Position numbers and translations under genes: made by a program. From positions 15,269,461 through 15,333,460 of the forward strand of contig NC_135561.1 of assembly GCF_964340395.1 (NCBI RefSeq): a stretch of 64,000 bases of DNA, given 5' to 3'. Positions 34,185-44,865 of this stretch are shown here, in pieces. The notes beneath the pieces were generated by a model. It did no database searches and was not told where the DNA came from. It saw only the letters and a program-made list of their open reading frames with translations. This DNA is from Glandiceps talaboti (Eukaryota > Hemichordata > Enteropneusta > Spengelidae). Within the stretch, counting starts at the first letter, position 1; each line of letters begins with the position of its first letter.

Positions 34185-35387
34185 TCACTCCTTACATGCA
34201 TACTGACTTTTATTTCTGTGGTTCTTCATGTGTCTTTTCATATTATTCTTTTGAGCAAAACGTTGATCACACTTTTCACAGACAAATGGCTTTTCTAATG
34301 CATGGATCCTCTTGTGTACGTTAAGATTGCTATTACAAGTAAAACTTTCACCACACTCTCTACAAATATACGGTCTTTCATTTGTGTGGACCCTCATGTG
34401 GACTGTCAGATGATTCCTTTGAGTGTATCTTTGACCGCACTCTTTACATTCAAATGGTCTTTCGTTTGTATGGACTCTAAAGTGTATTTTCAACGTTTCA
34501 TTTTTAGTAAAAGTCTGACCACACTCCTTACATACATATGGTCTTTCATTTGTATGGTTCCTCATGTGTACTTTCAGATGACCCCTTTGTGTATAACTTT
34601 GACCACACTCCTTACACATGAATGGTCTTTCTTTTGTGTGGCTCCTCGTGTGCACTTTCAGACTCCAATTTGTACAAAAGCTTCGACCACACTCTATGCA
34701 TGCAAACGGTCTTTCATTTGTATGGATCCGCATGTGTACTTTGAGACTCCAACTAGTGGTAAAACTTTGACCGCAAATCTCACATAAACATGATGATGGT
34801 CTTTCTTTTGTATGGATCCTCATGTGTATTTTAAGACTCCAACTTGTGGTAAAACTGTGACCACACTTCTCACATAAACATGGCGATGGTCTTTCATTTG
34901 TATGGATTTTCATGTGTCTCTTCAGATTATCTTTTCGAGTAAAACTTTGACGACACTCCTTACAAACTAATGATCTCCTTTTCACGTGGATTTTCTCGTC
35001 TTCATTTCTAGCTGCTCTATGTTCTAAACACTGTTCTTCATCCTTTGGAAATGTATCTTCCTTAACATTGTTATTACTATTTTCAAACACAGGAAGAGTT
35101 CTACTTTGTTTCTCTAGCCTATTATCTTCACTTCTTGTACTATACTCAAAACAGTGTTCCTCAGGGTCTGGTAGTGTCTGTTCCATAATATCGTTATCAC
35201 TATTTTCGACTACAGTAGTAGCGTTCACAGAGTTCTGGTTCTCACTGGTCACTCGCTCACAATCATCATTCCTCGTACTATACTCTGTACAGCAATGTTC
35301 CTCACAGTCTTCAGCCATGACTTCTTCCAATGTACCGGTAACAAGTCCAGGTTGGCAGCAACAATTATATTGTTTCTCTATCAACAT
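34185..35387 (-). CDS. C2H2 zinc-finger protein with nine fingers
   Basis: One open exon of 400 codons. The last two thirds hold nine classical C2H2 fingers, each C-x2-C-x12-H-x3-H, from VCKECRQSFTRKDNLKRH to FVCEKCDQRFAQKNNMKRH. The linkers are mostly HTNERP or HTKERP rather than the usual HTGEKP. The N-terminal 135 residues are acidic and contain three diverged repeats around EEHCCTEYSTRND, EEHCFEYSTRSED and EEQCLEHRAARNED, each preceded by VVENS/VFENS-type text; no KRAB, BTB or SCAN domain is seen. It is probably a nuclear DNA-binding regulator. The frame ends after YACKE, the first residues of a would-be tenth finger, so the C-terminus looks eroded. The first ATG used here (35387) is close to a splice-acceptor-like TTTCTATG...GATAG, so translation may begin in an upstream exon. 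A 5' exon ending at GTAGGT near 37156 is possible. Confidence 0.9.
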   Translation of the reverse strand: MLIEKQYNCCCQPGLVTGTLEEVMAEDCEEHCCTEYSTRNDDCERVTSENQNSVNATTVVENSDNDIMEQTLPDPEEHCFEYSTRSEDNRLEKQSRTLPVFENSNNNVKEDTFPKDEEQCLEHRAARNEDEKIHVKRRSLVCKECRQSFTRKDNLKRHMKIHTNERPSPCLCEKCGHSFTTSWSLKIHMRIHTKERPSSCLCEICGQSFTTSWSLKVHMRIHTNERPFACIECGRSFCTNWSLKVHTRSHTKERPFMCKECGQSYTQRGHLKVHMRNHTNERPYVCKECGQTFTKNETLKIHFRVHTNERPFECKECGQRYTQRNHLTVHMRVHTNERPYICRECGESFTCNSNLNVHKRIHALEKPFVCEKCDQRFAQKNNMKRHMKNHRNKSQYACKE

Positions 35388-35403
35388 AAAACATAGAAAG
35401 GAA

Positions 35404-35577
35404 GTTTACAGGAGATTTCATCTCAGCTTGCACATACCATTCAACAATGTATCAAGATTAGTGAGACTGGTCACAAGGTTTCATGTTAAGATAGACATAC
35501 TAAAGATAACACATAGACATCCCTTACATAGTGTCAAAGTGTTTACAGGAGATTTCATCTCAGCTTGCACATACCAT
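35404..35577. repeat. Direct repeat of 37 bp upstream of the zinc-finger exon
   Basis: TTTACAGGAGATTTCATCTC followed by AGCTTGCACATACCAT occurs at about 35404-35439 and again at about 35542-35577, 138 bp apart and essentially identical. The flanks differ. Confidence 0.85.
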
Positions 35578-35719
35578 AAACAATGTACCAAAGTAATTTC
35601 CAAAATTACAAAAACTACATCTTCAAATGATATAATCAATTCAATCTTTATTACGCTACACACACTACCAGAGAGTGTGGTATGGTACAAGTTTTTAAAA
35701 TTAAATAGATGGTCTTGTT

Positions 35720-36325
35720 ATCATCAATGCATGTTGAGCCTTGCATTCTTAATACATTGCCTAATTACTCAAAATTATATGCAAAATGCTCATTACAAGT
35801 AAAAATAACATCAACAATCTTTATTTTACAAATGTACTTTGTCATTGTCAATATATATTCAAAATTATACTTGATTCTTTAGATATTGCCTAATTACCCC
35901 CCAAAAAACAGTAGTTGTGCCAATGACTCATTGTAACTAAAACCTGCATAAAGCTGAACTGAACATGTATATCTTAATATTATCGATTTATGTACCAAAT
36001 CATGTGGAATTTGAAGCTTGCATCCTTAAGATATTGCCCAATTACCAAAACTAATTTATCATGCAAATCAATGAACTTAATGGAACACTTATTTTATCAT
36101 CAGCAACATATGTACCAAATGACATGAAATTGACTGTGCACTCTTTACATATTTATAGAAATTAATTACAGAAAATCATTAATTATGCAAATGAATCAAC
36201 AAACTTTACAGGATACATTATGACTTGTTATGATGTGTACCAAATTATATGAATTTGAAATTTGTTCTCTTAAGGTATATAAATAGCCTAATTATTGAAA
36301 ATCATTATGTGCAAATGATTCATAA
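35720..36325. repeat. Diverged tandem repeats of about 100 bp with octamer-like words
   Basis: Five or so imperfect units share TTAAGATATTGCCTAATTAC, a run of GTACCAAATNATATGAA and ATTATGCAAATGA. A related unit lies at 42285-42360. Looks like an old satellite or a repeated transposon tail. Confidence 0.6.
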
Positions 36326-37297
36326 AATATTCATAGGGATGTTTACCAAAACTTCACCAGTTTTTGCCCCAGCATGCATGCATGCACATCAAGTTTCACT
36401 ACCCTTCCTTACGGAAGGTACAAATAGGACGACCCCCTCCCTGGCCGGAGAAACTGAGCGGTCCCTAAATCGACACCTCCACTCAGCGTCGTACCATGCT
36501 TACATCACGTATATGTTTAACGTTTCAGAATGGAATATATTATTTGACGTAGCTAGTCGTAGGTTCACCGTTCAATGATATGTCGAATAGAGATAAAATA
36601 ACCGTTTGTCTCTAGAATCATCAAATACAGCGAGCATGACGTTGTCTAGTCCTGCTTGGAGACGGTGCACTCGTTTCGCTCAAAGGAAGGGACGACTTAA
36701 GCAGGACTAGTAGATGTTGTATGTTGTCGAGCTCACCGCCTCGCCGATCGGTATCGGCCTAGAATTTATATAGCACAGCAATATATTACTGCAGTAACTG
36801 TAGCATTTTCGCTCCGTCTGTCTTGCTCTGTTTTTCTTTGCAAATACAGCGTAAAACGTAAAATGTTGAGCAACACAAAATAAAACATTTAAAAAAAAAA
36901 GAATAAAAAGTATGGCAAATAAAAACAAATCAACAATTATTGCAGCTACATATCGATTTGTAATAAATCAAATTTCAGTCTAAACGGTACACTGGCGCGC
37001 GAGATGAGCCTTATTTTTTGTCAAATAATATTATCCATAATTTGTCTCATTTTGTGTCTTCCAGCTACAATCAGGACAAATGATCACTCATCTTCAGTCT
37101 TGCTAGCATAAATCAATGTCATAATACTATGAACACTGAATAAATACCTACCTATCTCGTACTCGACTCTTCCGTTACGTCTGACTCCTATTTTCTTCTG
37201 TCGAATGTCGGGCTGTTACACATGCGCACTGGTATTGACGCGGCAGGGCCAAGGGTTGGGCCAGCTATCACTAGAGGGGGCGCAACCATTCATCGTG

Positions 37298-37298
<1 letters not shown>

Positions 37299-37391
<93 letters not shown>
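37299..37391. repeat. (GT)n microsatellite
   Basis: Perfect GT run of about 90 bp followed by GGAGGAGGGGGGG. The Cys-Val open frames across it are artefacts. Confidence 0.97.
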
Positions 37392-37649
37392 AGGAGGGGG
37401 GGGTGAATTATTGGGATGGAATGGGCACTGGTGGTGGATCCAAATTATTTTCTCTTTTAGTATTCATGCACCATTTCAATATTTACATTTTTTCTGGTAT
37501 ACATGATTTAAATGTGGCTAGCACGTCTTCCTTATAAGTATGTTTTCACCTGAAGTAGTATCACTCTATGTGCTTCTTCAAGTCTTATCATAGTACTTCC
37601 TCGGGGTGACCCTAAAACTAATGACAACCCAACATGACAGAAAACGAAT

Positions 37650-38009
37650 GACATCATCTACAGGTTGTAAACAGTGGAATGACACCCTTTTCTACATTCA
37701 ATTTAGTTGGATGACACCCTCTACACCGCCCCTCTATAGCATAAAAGCCTGGGCATTTTAACCGACTGGGTCGGCGGCTTGTTTTTGAGTTGCACATGTT
37801 TTTTCTCAAACTGCCCCCCCCCCCCCCACCAGCTTCGATGACCAAAGCCAAAGTGACTCCGCCCCTTTAATAGCATAAGGGCCCGGGCATTTTAACCGAC
37901 TGGGGGGCGGGCGGTGTTTTGGAGTTGAACCACAGGGAGCTCAGGCTCAGTTAGTGTTGTTTACAAATACAAACAAAGAAGTAAACAAACAAAACCCAAA
38001 ACAAACAAA

Positions 38010-38044
<35 letters not shown>

Positions 38045-38330
38045 CAAACAAACAAACCGTTGTTGTTTATTCATGTATTCATGTATTTATCTACTCATTT
38101 ATCGGTTTATTTGTTTGTGTTTTTTGTTTGTTTGTTTGTTTGTTTGTATTTATTTGTAAACAAAACTAACTGAGCCTGAGCTCCCTGTGGTTGAACATGG
38201 GTTCTCTCAAACTGAACTCCCCCCCCCCCAGCTTCGATGACCAAAGCCAAAGTGACCCCCAGTAAAGACCATATTTTCCAAAATGACCCCCCCCCCCACA
38301 CACACGCACACACACACCTGTATATTCATC
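37650..38330. mobile_element. Foldback element with AAAT/TTTG runs and flanking direct repeats
   Basis: GTTGAACCACAGGGAGCTCA followed by GGCTCAGTTAGT at about 37926 is the inverted copy of ACTAACTGAGCCTGAGCTCC followed by CTGTGGTTGAAC at about 38166-38197, with AAAT and TTTG runs between. A third end of the same kind (AACTAACTAAGCCTGAGTGC) lies at 40201-40220 next to another TTTA/TTTG run. Outside, AGCTTCGATGACCAAAGCCA is repeated at about 37831 and 38231. Confidence 0.65.
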
Positions 38331-40041
38331 ATTTTTAGGTCTTAGTATGGGATGCTACTGTATGAATATAATTGAATATTGCCATTTATTAAGAGAACAC
38401 AGAAGACATAACTTTTGGTACAATTTTTTATCTTTATACATGTTTATTAGACTGTCAACAGTCGTCTTGACTTTTTGTGTAATTTATCTTAATACTTTTG
38501 TAACCCCGGAGTTTAACTGAGTAGAAAGTTTGGCTTGAACTTTGAACTTAGTCAACACTACCCGAGCCGGGTTCAATTAGACTTACTTAAAAATGACTCA
38601 CACACACAAACTATTTGGTAGATATCAATTCTCTTTTCGTACTTTAATTCCTATACAAAACATTTGACAATTACTAAGGAGCTCCAAACTGACTGTATTG
38701 AGATAAAACAAAGACGGCATATAGTTAAACTCAATTCACGTTACACTTAGCTATATCAAACGACAGTTCAGTAGACGATTCCAAACACAAGGTCGCATTG
38801 ATGGATGAGGCGATGACATTGGTTTTTCCAGATGCCGCTTGTCAGTCTCCGTCCGTTGGTTTACTCATTTGATTGTAACGTTAGCCATATCAATGTTCTC
38901 TCTCGACTTCAACTTTCAAGGTCTGAAAGTTTAATCAATCGGAGCAAAGGATAGAAAGAATAAAATACTAACTAATGTCATCATAACAATTAAATAACTC
39001 TACATTTAAAGCATATGTATGGTGTATCTCAAGATACAAATCACAAGTACAATTGGAGTAATGCTTGAAAGAAAGAAATTAACAAAATCACAAACTTATG
39101 ATTCTCTAGGCAATCATATTAATGAGTTCGCATAAAAGTCAGATACTTTATGAGATAGATCGACAACAAACAAAGTGCTTTGTAGTAAATGTTTCCGAGT
39201 CGGTTACCAAAAAAGGTCAATTAACACAAACTTAAATAATGCTAATCAAACGGTGTAAATCATTCTGTACTTAAAGTTTGTAGAACAAGACTGTGGCATC
39301 AACGTACCTGAAAGTTTAATCAATCGGTGCAAAGGACCAACCACGCTTTCTCCAAATAGCACAAGCTTAGACCACGATGTTCTGCTGCTAGCTCTCAAGT
39401 CAAAGTGAGGATAGAATTATAGTCCAATGTGATATTGGAAATCTGAATGGGATTCCTATCTGTGATGTCATACTTAATACGTGGCGGGAAACTTTGTCAC
39501 ATGACTTGATTATATGACGCCATGAGTCTTCCCCTTGGCCTATGCAAATTCCAATACAACATATGTGTTAGGATGATGACAGATAGGGGTTATCTTAAGG
39601 TCATCATTGCCTTGACTCATTAATTTGTTACCAAAACTTTCACTCTCTGTGGTATATTCAGAACAAAACTATTATCATGTGTTACACTATTGTTGCTGAA
39701 ATTAATAGAATTAAACATGGTGTGCGCAGGGCGTTCCATGAAGTCAAGACGGATTATCAAGCCTATATGATATTTTATGTGTTCGAATTCTCATTGAGTA
39801 CTACTACTAGTGGCGCGCGTTCTGTATATATGTGCATTGTACATGCTGACTATTAGATTATATGTTATAGGTTATGTATTTGCACACAATTAGTATTTAA
39901 ATAAAACATAGAAAGAATACGACGAAATATAATCTGCGTCTGATTACAAACTACATGTTTAATATCTAAAATCTATGGAACATAGAATTTCATCAGGGTA
40001 TCTCGGTATACAGTAATTACTCTCTTGTTGATGATTGTCAG

Positions 40042-40044
40042 TAT

Positions 40045-40087
<43 letters not shown>

Positions 40088-40092
40088 TATAT

Positions 40093-40135
<43 letters not shown>

Positions 40136-40138
40136 TTT
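40042..40138. repeat. (TTTA)n microsatellite
   Basis: About 95 bp of TTTA, followed by TTTG units and the AACTAACTAAGCCTGAG end word of the foldback family at 37650-38330. Confidence 0.95.
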
Positions 40139-40971
40139 GGCTTTTGTTTGTTGTTTTAATTATTTTCTGTGTTTGTTTGTTTGTTTGTTTTCGTAAACAT
40201 AACTAACTAAGCCTGAGTGCCCTGTGCGAAAAGTAGCGACACTTCATCATACACATTACATTATATTTCGAGGGGCTTAGGATGCTTTTCTGAAAACCTT
40301 GAAAGTCATAATCGAAATTAATGGAAACACGATTTTTTTTACATAAAAAACATACAACATACTTTTGTGTTAAAACGATCGACAGGAAAAACCCGGAAAT
40401 TCAGATTTCGATAAAACTGAGTTGGCGAGTACCAACGTTTATTTTCGTTTTACACTCACTATAAAAACTGGATCACGGAAGCATAATTATTTTATTGGAT
40501 GATGATCGTAATGGTCATAACAACAAAAACTGATTATCTGCAACTCACATAAAGTTCATCGAGGTATGCTTTAGTTCATCAACGGTCACATGGGTATCAC
40601 GTGAGACCCCCCCCCCCCCCTCCTCTGGTATCTATATATCTGGAATCCACGCGGTTTGGATTTTTACATTCGTCTTACAATCGCTTGCAGGCTACACCAA
40701 CGCCCGTGCATACCATTTCAGTATAGGGTATTCGTCCACACTTGCTTTGATGTGTAATACTGTATTATTGTTTAATCACACTACCGGGGCAGTCAGACCT
40801 AGAACTTACACATAGCCATTCATACAAAGCCCTTCCTTGTAGAATTTGTCTCCAAGTTTATGCAAGAGTTGAATCGAAAATGACACACACATATGTGCAA
40901 CACCCCCGAAATAACAGATACAGTAGTTTGTGAAAGCTAGCTTAAGCGCTTGAATGCTCTATATATTCAAG

Positions 40972-43919
40972 ATGGCTGGCCAGCAACGTGTTAATAACAT
41001 GTTCTTCTCTATTGACACATTAACACAAAATGTACCTGGTATACAAAATGAACTGCGCAATGTTATTGAGTCGGAAGATGTTAAGTTCAATATCATATAT
41101 GAAGACGACGAAGACTTGACGATACAATACGATGACACGCGCCAGATTGGTCAGAGGTAACTTAGCTTAAAGTTCTCACAGTACAGGGGTTAGTCTAGCC
41201 TTGCTTCCACAAACAATCAAATCAAACTTAAAGATCATGATTTTTCTTAATGTATAGTGAATAATTCACTATATATTAAAACAAAAATCATAGAGATTGA
41301 TTCGAGTGCCTAGCCTTGCTTCAGACTGGTAATTTGAGGGCGGATATGAAAATCACCATATATAGGCCCTACTTTCAAAATATTCTTTAGTATAATCGTA
41401 AATTTGGAGTTGTATTTTATTGTATTGCTTTATTGTCGCTTATGTGTGAATAAGAATATTAAAGGTACACTGTACAGAAATATGTACCATATTTAAGGAC
41501 ATGACTAATAAGTTACACTATTAAAGTTTACAGACTTAACCGTTCACAATATATATGGACCTTTCAAAAAATTCGGTCTTCTGATAACGCCCAATTTCAA
41601 ACTAGGATTGGTATTTAGGAATTTTTTTTCTTTTTTTTATCTTTGACGATCTGTTCAAATGTTCTTTTCATATCTACAGAAGTGAACAGAGACGTCTTAT
41701 AATGATACTTTCAGTTTACGCCAGTACGTTGTAATTGCCACCATGTTGTTTTGATCACACGAGGCAATGACGCCTTGTCATGTTATGACATCTACAAATC
41801 TCACTATAAAAACTAGGTTGGGTCGGGTTGATAACCGGAACCAAACAATTTGCTTTGGCTTTATGAGACATCATGCCCCCACCTCTTGAATAAACATGAC
41901 CTCAATACATATTTAAGTGAACAATATTACACTCAATAAATAATAATAATAATCAGTTTAATTTGCATAATTATAAAACAAGCGACCCAGCAGTGGAAAA
42001 AGCGCTGTTATTTCGTATATTTGTTACATATTAAAATGGTACAGAAGATGAACCTCAAATGTTGTACTCGTTGAGCATTTTCTAGGAACAGTTCAACTAT
42101 GCGACAATTAACAATAACTAATATTGGTTCGTCAACTCATTCTTTGTTATTAAACCTGGTCAAACACATCCATGCAAAACATATATCCCATAATAATTAG
42201 CTTATGGCTTCACAAAAGAAAATTTCTTCTTTATTGTTCATATGCAACAGAATATATGCGATTAGTTTTGTTTGAAATATGCACCAAATTTAACTGAATT
42301 TGTAGAGTTTAAGATATAGCCTAATTACTGAAAATCATTCACTTTGCAAATGAGTCATTAAAACTAAAAGCTACATCACAAAGCATGTTAGCAGCTTTTG
42401 TTGATGTATGTAGTATATTACAATTGTACAATACAAGTTTTAAATTCCATATAGTTTTATGCACACATTGATGATTACAAATGACATGTATCATATAAAG
42501 CCAGATTATTCATTTGCTAATTAATGGTTTTAGGGGTAATATTTTGGTAAAAGTTCAGATTGCTTATAGCACAGCATAACTATATGCAAATAATGGGGTA
42601 TACCATGTATGATAGTTATAGCTATGAATTTTACATTCCCTTATGGAAGGCATTCAGTTTAATCTGGTTTAATGTTTATTTACTTCACTACCCATTCCTG
42701 TATTTATCTTTGCAATATGCATCGGCATTGGACTGTGACATGGCTGTGGGCGCGATCTTGTTGCTATGCAAATTTTACATACATTTTTGATGTTTTGTTT
42801 ATTGATTTGCCTACCCATTCCCGTATTTATATTAGCAATATGCATCAACATTTGACTGTTGCCATGTTGCTATGGTCATGATCTTGATACTAGGCATATT
42901 GGCATACGTTTTTTGAAAGTCTATTCACTTGCTCACCAAACAATTTTATCATCTTCGCAATCTGCACCACCAGTTGGCTGTTGTCATGGGCATGGTTTTC
43001 TTTTGACCAAATACAACCAAAAAAAAATATTAAAAATAGTAAATGATTTATTTCAACTTGACCTGAACAGATCTGAATATTAACTTTTTTTCTTTTCATA
43101 TATAGATTTGTCACCATTTATGATTTTTCTGTTCTTTCAAAGCTCTTACATATTCAAATTGATCAGCTTTGCCCAGAATATACTAATTTAGAAGATTGTA
43201 CCGGGGGGGGGGGGAACTCAACTAGTTACAGGACTAGACAACTAATCTTTGTCTCCTTTCCCACACTGTATATACCACAGTAATGCGTTTCAATGTACGT
43301 TGCTGTAAATTTATATTGCATTTATAACAAGACAGATAGATAGGCAAGTGGGTATCATTAAAAAAATGCCTAGCAACAAGATCACGCCCATAGCAGTATA
43401 ACTGTGTTATAACACCATTGGCGCTATTTTAAGTGTGTTGACTTTTACAATACTTGCGGGAGACATTTTCAGTTCCAATCTGGTCTCCTTTGCACATGGT
43501 AGATTCCCAAATGCTAAAAAAAGGGGACCCTTTGAAGAAAGTGACATAGAAGAAGATGACATGACAGAAGGAGTAACCATCTTTGTACTTACTACACACA
43601 ATGAAGACATTGATACGGATATTTTCGGGAAGCGATGTTTGATAATTAGGCCAGAATGGGTTGGTGATGCTGATGCTAATGTTGTAAATAACAGTACTGT
43701 ATACCAGTTGCAGATCCAGTTGAACTGAAGAAACTTTTGCAGATATTCAATAACCAAAGACATTTCTTCTATCGGTAAGATAAGGTGTTTCTCCAGCTCT
43801 TCTTTAAATCATGGTATATTTTGTATGTATGTATATGTATGTATGTATGTATGTATGTATGCATGTATGTGTGTATGTATGTATGTATGTATGTATGTAT
43901 GTATGTATGTATGTATGTA

Positions 43920-43966
<47 letters not shown>

Positions 43967-44084
43967 ATGTATGTATGTATGTATGTATGTATGTATGTAT
44001 GTATGTATGTATGTATGTATGATCGACCATGGAGGTATAAGGGGTTATACCTCTATGGTATGGTGCATATATGTATGTGTGTTT

Positions 44085-44148
<64 letters not shown>

Positions 44149-44829
44149 CGAATAAAAGTGCCAATGGCATTGTAGCACAACTGTTAACAGTACACATTAA
44201 TTTTTTTATAATGAATATGTGGTCTTGTTGCTAGACATATTTGCATACATTCTTTGAAAATTTATTCCCATGCCTTCCCATCCATGGTGTTATATCTGCA
44301 ACATACACTATCATTTAATGTTACTATGGGCATGGTCTTGTTGCTAGGCATATCTACATACAATTTTGCAATACTCATTCATTTACCTTCCCATCGCCTG
44401 TATTATATTAGCATTATATTTCATTGTTTACCTGTTGCTAAGGGCGTGGTCTTGTTGCTAAGGGAATTTATATATTTTAAAATAATGTTCATTAAACTGG
44501 CTATCCATCCCTGCTGTTATAATTGTAAAAAACAACTATCATTTGAATGTTGCTAAGGTTGTGATTATGGTTGCTAGGGCCAATTACATAAGTATGACAA
44601 TTGTAGACTAACAGTAACACTTAAAGAATCATAACCAAATTTCATCCCTAGTAGTTTGAGAGATAAAGCTCAATACCAAAATCACTTGCATCATCTACAA
44701 GACATACATACATACATACATACATACATACATACATACATACATACATACATACATACATACATACGTACATACATACATACATACATACATACATACA
44801 TACATACATACATACATACATACATACAT

Positions 44830-44865
<36 letters not shown>

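Larger units (their letters stand above)
35388..40971. other. Intergenic region between the zinc-finger gene and the PRTase-like gene
   Basis: No convincing coding exon. The genes diverge here, so both promoters lie inside. CpG-containing, less AT-rich stretches occur at 36400-36560 and 37160-37280, the latter a candidate start region for the zinc-finger gene. The rest holds diverged repeats (35720-36325), a GT run (37299-37391), a foldback with AAAT/TTTG runs (37650-38330), and a TTTA run (40042-40138). Confidence 0.5.

Noticed and set aside
35068-35802. 244-codon plus-strand frame
   Set aside because: Antisense to the acidic part of the zinc-finger exon, continuing into noncoding repeats.
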